Of a stretch of 64,000 bases of DNA, positions 34,301 through 38,800 are shown one piece after another; position 1 is the stretch's first letter, and every line of letters begins with the position of its first letter. The notes beneath the pieces were generated by a model. The model did not search any database. It saw only the letters and a list, made by a program, of their open reading frames with translations, and was not told the origin of the DNA. Both the position numbers and the translations under genes were made by a program. Source of the stretch: Thalassobacterium sedimentorum (GTDB taxonomy: Bacteria > Verrucomicrobiota > Verrucomicrobiia > Opitutales > Coraliomargaritaceae); the NCBI RefSeq assembly GCF_031127905.1, contig NZ_JARXIC010000019.1:1-64000 (forward strand). The letters run 5' to 3'.

Positions 34301-35735
34301 TATTCGCCTGCAGCGAGGCTCGGAAAATCGTTTCACTCGCTCCCACAGTTTGCTGCAAGGCACCGATAATCTCAGCACTACCTGTAATCTCAAAATCATT
34401 GGCTGAATGTATAATCAGGTCACCATTGGCCAGATTCACGTCGCCTTTAAACCAAACCTTACCAGAGGTCGCAAATGGATCAACGGTGATTTCGAAGTTT
34501 TGAAAGGCCGACTCAACATCGCCACCGAAGGACACATTGTTCGTGGTGTTCACGATAAAATCACCGCCTGTGGTCAGTAACAAATTCGAGGAAGTCGCTC
34601 CAAACGATGAGCTGCCAGTGCCCTCTAGCTGCTCAAAAGATTCCAGGATGATGTTTCCTTCAAAGGTCACGTCATGCGCATTCACAATGACGATTCGACC
34701 TAAGGTCTCCAAGGTGCCCACGCCGCCCTGAATCAAGATATCTCCCGTGCTACCAGCATTCAGGTAGAGTGTGCCGCCATTGCCGACTTCTGTTCCCAAG
34801 ATATCCCCACTAATGAGAATATCGCCTCCCTCAGGATTCGCCCCACCGTTGGTAGTATCAAAATAAATGGTGTTATCGCCAAATTCGTTCCCACTGTTTT
34901 CAACATAAACGAGATTCAAGGAATCGTTCACCAGGATTTCGTTACCAGAAGTAATGGTATCCGCGCTGGAGTTTTGAGTCTGCCCTGAGCCTTCATAACT
35001 CAAGATGCCCCCGCTGTGATCGATCTGACTAAGGATGTAAAACTCTCCACCATCTTCTGGTGAACGTAGCAATAGATTCCCCTGATAGGCCAAGCCATCC
35101 ACTGTGACATCGTGCGCCCCATTTGCTAAACCAATGACTAAAGATTCCAAACCAGCCGCCGCCAGGTAATCCATTTCACCGCTGTTCAGCGAAAAACCTG
35201 CATCTTCAAAGCCAAGCGCCATCGTGGCCTCAATCAAACGTGGTGCCAGCACTAGACTTGCCTCCGCTCTGGCAGATTGCGTCGCTAACACGCTCAGTTC
35301 ATCCGCCAATACCGTATTATCCCCCACCCACTCGGCTGCGCCAATGAAAATACTCTTCGCCGAGAGCTCAACATTTTCAAGTAGCGTGCCATCTGAAATA
35401 TGTATGATATCTGCGTGAATGACGGATCCGGCTTCAAGGTGACCACTTAAAAATACCTCATTTACAGGTATTAATGGAGCGGTTTCTGAGAATAAATCTC
35501 CCGTCTCAGCGGCCGCTGCCGATTCTTCAGTATTTGCGCGAGTCGCACTGGTCGTACCACTCTTGTCCCCGCTCCCATCGACGTTGGAATTTGGGTCCAA
35601 TATCAGCACAGAATCAGCAAAGATGGGTTCATCTATGTTCTGCGCATCACCATAGACGGGCACCGCCGAGAGTAAGATCCGTGACTCGAGACCTTCCAGG
35701 TGAAAATTGGGTGTAGATTTATTGGAAGAACTCAT
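16347..35735 (-). CDS. LEPR-XLL-type giant beta-helix repeat protein, giant A
   Basis: This 6,462-aa protein starts at the ATG at 35735 (MSSSNKS). Residues 16-24 read LESRILLSA, the LEPR-XLL-like motif; no classical signal peptide is seen. Residues 25-95 are an acidic Ser/Thr/Ala linker, and ~95-800 an irregular beta-helix head. Two blocks of a different ~80-110-aa repeat interrupt the array: block A (~residues 818-1,228) and block B (~2,258-2,978). The rest is about 18 beta-helix units of ~210-220 aa, five between the blocks and 13 after block B. The C terminus (NINSAQGLIVRNTATG to GDDYLFVSGTFQ) resembles the C terminus of giant B. No cysteine was seen and lysine is rare. No catalytic or transport motif is present. 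It is probably a secreted fibre or adhesin, first gene of a four-gene operon with propeller A, giant B and propeller B. No Shine-Dalgarno precedes the start; the sequence just upstream is CTCCTTCTTCAG. Confidence 0.88.
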   Translation of the reverse strand: MSSSNKSTPNFHLEGLESRILLSAVPVYGDAQNIDEPIFADSVLILDPNSNVDGSGDKSGTTSATRANTEESAAAAETGDLFSETAPLIPVNEVFLSGHLEAGSVIHADIIHISDGTLLENVELSAKSIFIGAAEWVGDNTVLADELSVLATQSARAEASLVLAPRLIEATMALGFEDAGFSLNSGEMDYLAAAGLESLVIGLANGAHDVTVDGLAYQGNLLLRSPEDGGEFYILSQIDHSGGILSYEGSGQTQNSSADTITSGNEILVNDSLNLVYVENSGNEFGDNTIYFDTTNGGANPEGGDILISGDILGTEVGNGGTLYLNAGSTGDILIQGGVGTLETLGRIVIVNAHDVTFEGNIILESFEQLEGTGSSSFGATSSNLLLTTGGDFIVNTTNNVSFGGDVESAFQNFEITVDPFATSGKVWFKGDVNLANGDLIIHSANDFEITGSAEIIGALQQTVGASETIFRASLQANTVDLVTQQRIRFLDTVTLLQGDMNLVADDVDFEGGTSSIIGALDTNGNGISQLFLRPTAASVSMDIGNPIGGTGTFQLTSTDIAAIADDFALITIGYHQTGTTSTNAVRIGNASFLDALAVHGGSFLVNGSFNAQTSLLVEADSGLISVTGTQIRVSNEQVNNVWQSSLLTLLAHTGDIQFSNGASLLIDNEDPADTNEGSTIQLTATAGSIINQANSYGFIEARDLNMVAGQSITVLTDVETVTAHSTVEGDIQIDELDQLHVIRGVTANGLIRLSSGGDTVIDLLESETDATDNTVAVEVFGGDLEVDRILAGTLGSVQLDVEGAITGFSQTDRDSLLDLPRVVLSGGYDGTQASAEWILQGVTITLNSSAPTDTFNGSIFRVVASEEPSGTPVRSVYADGVYTLYALPGEATHADLVAVIDSLADFDASITAGTSTLLELPAITLAAGSASPLTAATGSYDFGSTRLDVSALTPGVDANATRILFAADGVGVASADWDAAANLLTLHYVAGVTSVGALRNLINSTTDADLSATLGTGTGTQILGLESASITGGSTPASAVGEFAFADGVLEVIGDSASSALNDVTVYFVGDSELGTSADWNATDGILTIRYVAGETTLADLTTSIATAGAGISANVIRGNAAAVLEIATTELNGGREGVPAAGYLDVDGVSLRVSDHTGTVADSGPTFRLIGALADGDDVALTSQQPVRILSDGDDYTIYALAGTATHSDVLAALNALPDFTAAVVDAHVVGNVLTLNTQSGIGEALNPFQLSVNQVDAINTGSGIVHLQQDDQVSEVGVAIDNQSDFAGDYVAFTVLGGDTTITSNGIQSASNAGVLLDVAGSLTVDGAMHSEGGPLTFLAVDTIQVTDGVELESNGGDVSFASLADLTMAVDAAVLTEGGAVSVDVAGDLTLGILNASVTGASDRDAWGDVALQAAGFIQDHSDRVSVNIVGRSLQMNAGTTIGQLPDAGAERAIEINVVSLAAESDAGVIVIESVADVTVTEVAALTADVLTADGSIVDGPVIATLTGILNNGGGDVLLTSTDNLTAEDSIVTSGAGRIVLIADTLTIKEAITTSGGALSLAATNDFVLGDAAHVSTNGNGEILAISDNTSILAAAGSQVTAVNGSILFDAAQDITLGAVATQAALGLRASNGSILAAAGGVNTRLILSADTLALVAGDSVAGANGSTDALLIDVNAISLSAGTGAVYNLSNDGTLLVDTTSTSVTRFNSLFIETDVSIAPQSDLSILGEGSLTLTVTNGGDLDVAAERVITTTGAGEILLEVAGALTMGSASHIHNVNGSITLDAGNSISVAHVSSVLGAITATSATGSIIDVDPSESEVDFETAGQLTLNASTGVGIESGERQTLSVLLGTLAATTDTGGIYVSSAESFATNGLISSTAGTISILSDDAITVGPNTGGVAIDSAAELVLRAGAALTQLTDGSIEAAEDISLFAGTEITLFSVTTPGNVALESTGAVMGYAEPMVAAITAHGLLLDGIGSMGTPAQRLSLDVAVLAGTVEQGTLAFDNAQSLLLDSVTVNTTAVGPLGALPAVLHEQSGDTLVLNSILDLGVLLGEGLFATIDGDLHVSSAGASAAVAVTEPLPVLWQASAGQTWDGILNLAGGDATLRADGAVEFTSVADFISNGGDLSVSAGDDFTLNAGAALDLLSGSLLVDSDSSVTIAGEIVTTAAVALVAKDSILAGIAGGPLRVNASDLILTAGHAVGTEASVMTTAVAQVSASAGAAGIYLNNTGDVRVTNLGFAVTSYDADSTPNVAFSGFQGGLQTQFSGAIQFDNDGAVTVDPVKSVIQVYPGSEFEFALLMDAAGPDGNDVSVLFEIIRDSGDTIDASEDINTPDLRDGNPPSTAYNATSGVLRVFVQNEVSTVAQIIDAINADVDFAGTAVSVTGPSDGSAVFAVGTSAENAFYAGHGADEGIVSYNAGTTAIGADPIAAYAEIQPADALYAIRVTSTDPGAAANDFVFRLLDDGPGGHLTEATDSAFVAWDESTGALDVYINFGYTTAGEIIDAINLAEAGGTPFVAEFSGSLNPSDADDVIGDASVLMVSNLSAQATIRAVGTHNDITVVSNVAGPLYNGINFRFIDDGSVSVDGVNASFDDVTNIMSIYIDSAVTSAAEVVAALNAEGTFTASLTPELTTANNGTGTIQASHFALRGGSVAVNASVTVAMVGTNNDFIVTADEPGDNQNGIEVVLISDAAIVPGSASASYNDTDAILEIRINPDFATAGGILTAINLGPNAASIPFTASLPADTTGFGGIQLVTYSTTTGGTGSVARAVVDAYGDDNDFELVADSDSTLLQNIRVYIVDDGSIDDGSAVASYISASRSLILNVQSGVTTANTLVAAINSASVPVSATLANASDGSGTFANQLQPFVNGADPIVATLSTVLPNGIEVQLASTLGGVINNDIQVSYALDASLDAGTAAVKLFEADGLRLLQVRFADATTTFRALQDFLDAHSELPFEIVNIAAIESETAGDLSAVSATGNEGSISITATGDMSLLARVTSQTGAVTVTTTDGGDLRFDAATSYIHAIDGIDLDLAGAFINNASLESPLLKVYDASLLRVNTGMLEASAESIRFETNGAVEIDGAGLSLTEADFAVDAADTVWVNGAITASGATTVSIDSGDTITQTALASFAAETIRLFAGNEAVLAGASNANVFTLTADQEIRQSGTVATVDTLSVSSLTGAILMSGTATTTSDTGDITYTAAAAIEVTSVVSTDGGDIALISGAAITNVRSIAGTNVATSGHVTLNAETGIGEIADAIRIQSGTLSLNNAGATGDVVVTETEPGADLVINSLTQSATAGRSVLISENGDVHFTGAALQTGTGSFLVDSDARILTDALATITIGGGALTLNAVSGVTLQADLTSDGGDVLIDSGATLAMASEITLSAGGGDVALLASDDVEVAQVLSLMAGVYIASANGSVLRSANDGRTNVRAGNLQFSAGSAIGALSTVEDALIIEVDRMTAHAQDGVLAIDSLNDLSVGETTVAVDYAKADGSIDFDTWMSAQFRTDAGNAVLRGRGALTFEPLAGDLTVQIAGNALISAVGTMLLDGDTQVSTGSAHFTSLDSLTLNGDFTLSDAGTVLIETSGDFSQASTSTLSTSNQDAILNASGAIILHSINAGSGDLALTAGGAISRLSTASATQVVADALRLSSGAAIASVADPLGVDVVTLTAAAVDGIRLNSVGAVEVDRISVTVDTVSSIGETAVETVRTVANQSDISSSAGGDLLLQFGGHLILQDGDDDARAIGTNGTGRIFLGASSLEAYAAIRSLDGDITLEIDGGAHWISVAESAPEADDATISSVRAQTGDIFIRTGADLLMDEGSFIRANSGNIGIDVTGSLTLASIDAALGYVHLKTTGAILDGGNAAVDLIADRLQLEAGTGAGLLGAATYNPLEISANRLSAQITSGPLALSEANAVELGLTTGWVNQLDLDGQASVALDETDALFGINSLGGGSVTLLAAGSITAMAALEESPDRATIRISDTGDLLLEANASGATVTINGDIEAAGGSLTIQGTAGVSLASDTTVATELAGTLTVLSTAGGLSMATGSTLQAALGDIVVNTTGLIAVAGIETAGQVALTSTANSITDNEATRTNVTAATLRLNAYGNVGASTNALDTDVATLAAQTTNGSLYLLEVDGLEIGATEATTALVSADGELTSTPLAELSGIATGGSNGAVIITLAAGDLSVLSGHAVRAAGTGRILLDTPDELIVSDEVLSAEGAITLLSGNDFSLAAGIEISTGGVGQIHLSTEGDLLAAADSRFVASTGNVVLNASGNLLLGGVMTEGRAALVSATGHIRGAGSTAFDQEVIASYLLLQADHSSNGGVGTLVPTTAESFRTQVGRIAAIAGAEGIHLVNSVGVTVGSVLVSTARVTATGSLVSESDLTLSDLTTLSDSASIVLRTTSGSLTLNEGGDLNGASVIAHGAGNVLLSAANNLTANASVLSTSGHLTLRAVNAISLAAGSTVGTGSSGTAFVQSTAGAITMGSAAVVRATGSSALLEAQGSVTVGLLEASSVAIESVTGSILRAAGSGTNVTATNLRLVADTGIASATAALQTDVATLAASTRADGIFLLESNDAIVSADVTVLVSEVNADSSTSLLAGTSLAGLTTAVDGSIVLVSTAGALEIATGAPVVAASAGRIRIEAANALTVDANVQSGTGHVTLLAGDGLSIDSGVSILTGASADIYLDAGAGGLTQTATTITSAGANVRLAATGDITLGRVTGVAISVLSDANILAASGSSDNLAASRLRLNAGAGIGAGNRHLAIAVRELSANALNGSVFISEADDLTVTSVSVATNRVSSTATTATQTDAAQSDLRSGGNGDIVLLSETGSIILNDGNSDSAVVVADGSGSILIGVASDLEVNSAVRSGTGDISLIAGNDLTLASVNVATNGGDISLGAFTGQVTMPATATIAAGTGNLRVSAQGNATIGQLSAEAVSLISEAGDLVSAQFSSINVTADSLRILAQNAIGAADRHLLTDVAQLSAAATDAGIFITESSAITVTSVRVATAGLDTSGNTQTVMDAAQSDVTAGGAIVIVVESGDLTLDDGSALVDQTAADGRDADTIAVQAGGSDGLLLQALDGQLIANASILATTGHLTLRAAESLDINDNVAIATTGAGHVSIESEQGALTFAATASVAGAGSVRLVAETDLTVGQVSGASVALQSTSGAILNDSATSTEVFASEGLRLTAAESIGSASNHLRTNTGVLSALSSVGGLFLTDASSTTVASVRVVTTEFTATAGTQTVVDAAQSDLVTLEDGDIILVLNAGDLTLNDGSTSVSQVGGDNLSANNTAVVADGSGRIYLQAAGSLIANADVLSNTGLITVLAEDQLTLDADVNIQSAADVSLQSTSDAILMEGTATISATDSTLRLDAAAGVTLGNVIADTVSLVAGASIVNAAGSSLNVSADTLRVSSLGGLGVVSRYLTLDVVTLAAHSQNDGIFLTAQNAVTVASVTTSVNEFGANAGNTIVTDAALNHLTALNDGSIVLETLAGSISAPNVIADGSGSVLLRSADALQLTGLLNSGSGLITLQAENAINLGLASALVSDTNDSILLESANGAFTMSGNATITAANANIGIHAADNITLGVTTGAVVSLVSDSGGIRRAATVVTAVLANSLRIETATNVGTLERDFIAEVDLLAIAASSVHLRLIDDTTVGSVEVTLHRLLTDLSTEVVEDVALAGIVTTEGGLIDIRTLTGDLNLSATEGAITSGGTGNVLLTIDGDLDAAADITSGSGSITLDIEGAGALAAAIATSGDVSISTTAAWDMTGTSTVSGTLVAIDSGADLILGNVSGSNVEIHSGAQLLSAAGSTRNVLATTTAMIIADDGIGASGSSYNITVETPVLTVENVTAGSAYLMLFGTTRVDQLDLNNSGSLQLNLSAGDLNLTGGLTLGTGSAVIRVNGALLLGDYITANGDVQLTAQSLEVDAGYSSQTPLIESLQRSIELRVSGAVTLPAGVVLRAAQGDIEMTVGGELTLPVMLADGLISIRGNANVMAAGVGTDQHLLTADTVQLLAGGNLGATGRSIVTDATTLDAQASGTANLVELNDLEIGRYGLRLKDAVDGDSFVLLLDQGTASSLSSVNGEVNVDGNFILRSNGTVTLGTRLINTDGDLFLALGGLQFALTGVEPVFVAGNGLLDLDVGAAGLGAGLSLSAAQLTALVESGDFNAIIRGASEVTADGIVLTDSTGEVTLTVDNGSLTLGGAIIGEGGIELEILDGGLTTTASIADIPLLVAGDQGIQLELATGAEGAAGGAIVTASLEFSAVTDAGNLNFEFRPSGSNVVTNLVNHGLTIRSGGVGNISLLVTGHNLDLQSDVEQAGFGSVSLNVASGGLQMYAGSSILVNSGTLNLAARDLLVVNYIENLTGTTNINSAQGLIVRNTATGTSTINFRGALGPVITLNNSINLLLDVDSATINGVLVERLAGDDYLFVSGTFQ
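16980..17300 (-). repeat. Second LSxxQL segment near the C terminus of giant A
   Basis: The stretch with LSLSAAQLTALVESGDF, then AIIRGASEVTADGIVL, repeats the layout of the LSxxDIAAI block found near the N-terminal head of giant A (nt 33920-34170) and in the other two giants. It sits just before the terminal beta-helix turns. Confidence 0.5.
18150..26050 (-). repeat. Thirteen tandem ~215-aa beta-helix units in giant A (downstream array)
   Basis: Landmarks of the type [AG]-[SGN]-I-x-x-A-x-[GS]-x-x-x-N-V-x-A-x-x-L-R-[LIV] lie near nt 25930, 25350, 24730, 24030, 23370, 22770, 22110, 21470, 20840, 20150, 19480, 18850 and 18220. Spacing is about 580-700 bp, mostly 630-680. Each unit has an 'x-G-I-G' turn, an 'L-x-T-[DN]-V-x-x-L-x-A' turn, a 'G-[IL]-[FY]-L-x-[ED]' turn, then an acidic or polar loop with DAAQSD in many copies. 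The units are homologous to those in giant B. Confidence 0.8.
26800..28960 (-). repeat. Repeat block B in giant A (ND-F ... N-G-I ... DDG type)
   Basis: Six copies of a ~100-aa repeat of the form [HN]-N-D-[FI]-x-[VL] ... N-G-I-x-[FV]-x-[FL]-[IV]-x-D ... A-S-[FY]-[ND]-D ... L-x-I-x-I-[ND] ... T-[AS]-A-x-[EI]-[IVL]-[VTD]-A-[IL]-N. The same repeat occurs in the RTX giant at 42400-44920 (for example ENDFTISLDPIYDGYAVRF). It forms a second interruption of the beta-helix array in giant A. Confidence 0.68.
27282..27311 (-). repeat. 15-bp tandem duplication
   Basis: Two adjacent 15-base copies, identical except for the last base, encode the repeated pentapeptide in VDDGSIDDGSAV inside repeat block B of giant A. 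It looks like a recent small in-frame duplication. Confidence 0.75.
28980..31480 (-). repeat. Five diverged beta-helix units in giant A (upstream array)
   Basis: Further unit centres lie near nt 31400, 30700, 30200, 29750 and 29080, with the same order of turns but poorer landmarks (for example NAGTTIGQLP, NASTGVGIESG, TAGHAVGTEAS). They end at repeat block B. Confidence 0.65.
32050..33280 (-). repeat. Repeat block A in giant A (ADW-D-A / ALPG-x-ATH-x-D type)
   Basis: About four copies of an ~80-110-aa repeat. Each copy ends with a W-[DN]-A ... L-T-[IL]-x-Y-V-A-G-x-T-[ST]-[LV] ... I-[NA] stretch or with the hallmark Y-A-L-[PA]-G-x-A-T-H-[AS]-D-[LV]. The hallmark occurs near nt 33040-33080 and 32095-32140, and again in the RTX giant near 44080-44120. 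The pattern G-x-T-T-x-x-D-[LI]-x-x-A-I-[NS] recalls the flagellin/hook 'IN' motif, but I do not claim membership. It interrupts the beta-helix. Confidence 0.65.
35664..35705 (-). other. LEPR-XLL-like N-terminal motif of giant A
   Basis: Residues 11-24 are FHLEGLESRILLSA. The invariant Leu-Glu-x-Arg-x-Leu-Leu-Ser-Ala is kept, with Ser in place of the canonical Pro. The same motif at the same distance from the start in giant B supports both start-site choices. Confidence 0.8.
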
Positions 35736-35877
35736 CTGAAGAAGGAGACGAAATTGGTAAGCTTAAGTAGTCTACAGCTAGAATGAAACAGACGTAAACA
35801 GATTGTAAAAGCATTCACGTTATAATTAGAAGACAAAAAGATTTCGCTAATGAATTTCTCTTATGTAAAATTAGTGG
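35736..35877 (-). promoter_or_regulatory. AT-rich 142-bp intergenic region, probable promoter of the giant A operon
   Basis: This is the only gap over 20 bp between genes in the window, and it is much more AT-rich than its surroundings. On the minus strand a TATAAC box lies at 35824-35819, a reasonable -10-like element, but no good -35 sits 16-18 bases upstream. Downstream of it two tandem near-copies of an ~11-base element (minus strand TTTACAATCTG and TTTACGTCTG) occupy 35809-35789, which could be an operator or activator site. No Shine-Dalgarno precedes the giant A ATG. The regulatory role is inferred from composition and position. Confidence 0.45.
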
Positions 35878-38800
35878 TTAGAGGGCGAATTCCCAGCCTA
35901 GGAAGGTTAAGGCAGGCTGATCACCATCGATCGGTGAAGTGAGAAGTTCCAATTGACCGATAACATCAAAACGACCAAATGGCACAGGAGATCGGAAGGT
36001 AAAGGATTCGGTGTATACGAAAGCATCTAACGTGAAGACGTGACGTCCATCAGCACGACCAATCGTGATGCCATTATTGCTATCCACAGTGACCAATTCG
36101 CCGTTCACTAGATAAGAAGAAGGTTCAGACTCGTTAAAGCCACTCATGAAGTAATCGATTTCTTCCGCTGAGAGATGGAAGGTGCGTGCCGCCCCGGTAT
36201 CCACAGTCGCCAGATCGATACGTGTCGCGATTGCCAATGGCTGAAGGATGAGTGAGCCCCGATAGAGCTGATCCCCCACCACACGGCGGCTGCTAAGCGT
36301 CGCATTAATATCAATATCTTCTGTAGCGAGCACAATCCGTCCGCCTGAGGCTTCAATACTGGCATCAACCGTCAGCGTGCCCGCAAGGTTGAAGAAGTGG
36401 ATATTCCCCCCGGCACCCGTGCTCAGGCCTTCTGTATCCGAGCCAATGTTCTCCTCACCGATCACAGCGAACTCAACATCGCCGATAGTCGCGTCACTGA
36501 GCTGCGCCAAGTAGATGCCAGCAGCGCCTGCAGTGACAGCTTCGATTACACCGGCGCGGATGTAGATTGCTTGAGCCACATCGCCCACGCCACCTGCAGC
36601 TTCGATGCGCATGCGATCCGCCTCAAGCAGGATGATACGACCAAGACCTGATTCAGCGGAGAAGTCTTGGGTGATACCAATAATGGAATCTGAACGAAGC
36701 GATAAGCCGCCCGCCTTGATGGATGCGCGAATGTCGATGGAGCGTGCTTCGAGGCGCAGCTCAAGTCCAGTGTAGTCCTGTTCGGCGAGCACACGAACGA
36801 CACCAGTGCGCAGGCCGTCCTGGCTGTTGACGAAGCGAACGTCGATGCCCTCGACACCACTGTGGGTGATGGAAACATTATCCCAGACCATGGAAGCATT
36901 ACCGAGTTCAAGCACGCCACCGTTATCACGATGGAAGTTCATGATGTCGTCGCCCTGGCCACCAATGAAGCCTTCGATAGTATTTGCTAAGTGAGAAATC
37001 GTGTTGAGTCCGCCAACAGTCTGCGAGATGCCGCGCACGTTGATTTCCAAATCATCAGAGACTCCACTGAAATCGATGGTGTCGATACCAGCGCTGGTAT
37101 TTTCATTCACCAGTGCGCTGCCCCAGTCATTACCCAGGATATAGGTATCATCGCCTAAGCCACCGCTAAGCACCGTGGAACCGCCAACGACTTCAAGCTG
37201 ATCATTGCCGCTGCCACCAAAGAGGTAGGACTTCTTACTGCCTCCCATTAGGTAATCATTCCCCGCACCACCGATCACGTAGACATCGATAGGCATGTCG
37301 CTCTTAATGATGAATGCGTCATCGCCGTAACCACCTTCGAAGACCAGCTGAAGATCATAATCACCAGTCAGTTCGTCATAAAGGTCAGTGATGACAAAGC
37401 CCTGATTTTTACCAAAGGCAGACACTTTCAAGGTATGAACATCATCCTCAACGATCAGCTCCACAGTGAATGACTCGTCCGCATCCACACCGCCTCCGAT
37501 GGTCAAACGCTGCCAAGCCCATGTGCCTGAGCTGAAGATGAACGAATGACTATTTTCAACCGCGAAGCGAGTGCCTTCCTTGCCTTCAATCAACTGGCCG
37601 ACAGAATCAGGATCTGTGTGATCCACCAGATTACCGAGAGTCCAATCTTCGCCATTCAAGACGCCTGTCAGATTGATGTAGTCTAAGTCTGGTAATGCGC
37701 TCAATGCATCCAACAACTCAATACGAGTGTATGCCAGGCTCAGTTTCTCCAGCGGCCCTGGAACATTTAAGCGCTGAAGGTCACGGATATAGGTAGTGAA
37801 GAAAGTTGCTTCAGCTGGAAGTTCTAGGATGTCCTGATCCGGCGCCGAGCGATCGACCTCTGTAGGCTGCATGCGATTGAAAGCGGGTGCACGATCGACA
37901 TTACCACCGCCTAATAGGCCATTACGGCCATAGAGTGAATGATCCAGGGCGTATGCCGTGCTTGGGCCATCAAAGCTCCAGTAACCGACGAGGTCAAAGC
38001 GTTCAGCAGGATACGGCTGCACCATGTCGGAATTCACCTGAACATCGCTAAAGGCGGCATCCCAGATGCGAAGTTCGTCCATATCACCTTGGAAGTATGC
38101 AACTGAACCAGGAGTGTCGCCAATGCCACCCGCAATGTTGAATTCGGTGCCCGTTCCCGCAGAAGCCGCGATTGCATGCGCAAAGCCTAGGTTGAAACCG
38201 TTCTGAATCGATAGGCTGGAAGAAGTCGCCGTGCCCTGCGCGACAGCCACACCGTCCACATATAGCGTCTGCGCCACACCTGCACTATCGGCACTGAAGA
38301 CGTAGGCGACATGGTGCCATGCGTCGTCGGCAAAATTCGTATTCTCACTGCGGATCACTTCGTAGCCATTATCAGCGCCGTCGTAGATGAAGACACCGAT
38401 ATTACCGAGCTCATCAATATAGATGGAACGATCCAGACCTGCAGCACCACGGACACCTGAGTCCATCGAGAACAGTCCCATCGCTTGGCCGAGGTTATCC
38501 GTGCGGAACCAGAAAGTAACGGTGGACTCGATTTCGTTGATATCAGCATCAAAGTCAACGTATTCGCCAACGCCATCGCCGTCATCCCCATTAAAGGTGA
38601 GGATGCCCATTCCGTTATAATCCAAGCTGAAGACGCGCAGATTAGACAGGCCGGTGGTAGCACCTGAGACTGGATCTGTTGCCGGAACGAGAATCGACAG
38701 ATCACTAATACGATTACCATTGAGGTTCAATACTGTCAGGTTACGAGCGAAGTGCAGACCGACCACACTTTGGATCCCAGCATTCGGAGCTTGTAACTCT

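Noticed and set aside
35835-35874. Possible minus-strand terminator after the RTX giant (CTAAT...ATTAG, then TTTTT)
   Set aside because: The stem is only five AT-rich base pairs with an 18-base loop, and the T-run starts seven bases after it, which is too weak to call.
35736-35877. Giant A and the RTX giant as one gene split by a frameshift
   Set aside because: The gap is AT-rich and non-coding, and giant A has its own N-terminal LEPR-XLL motif and linker.
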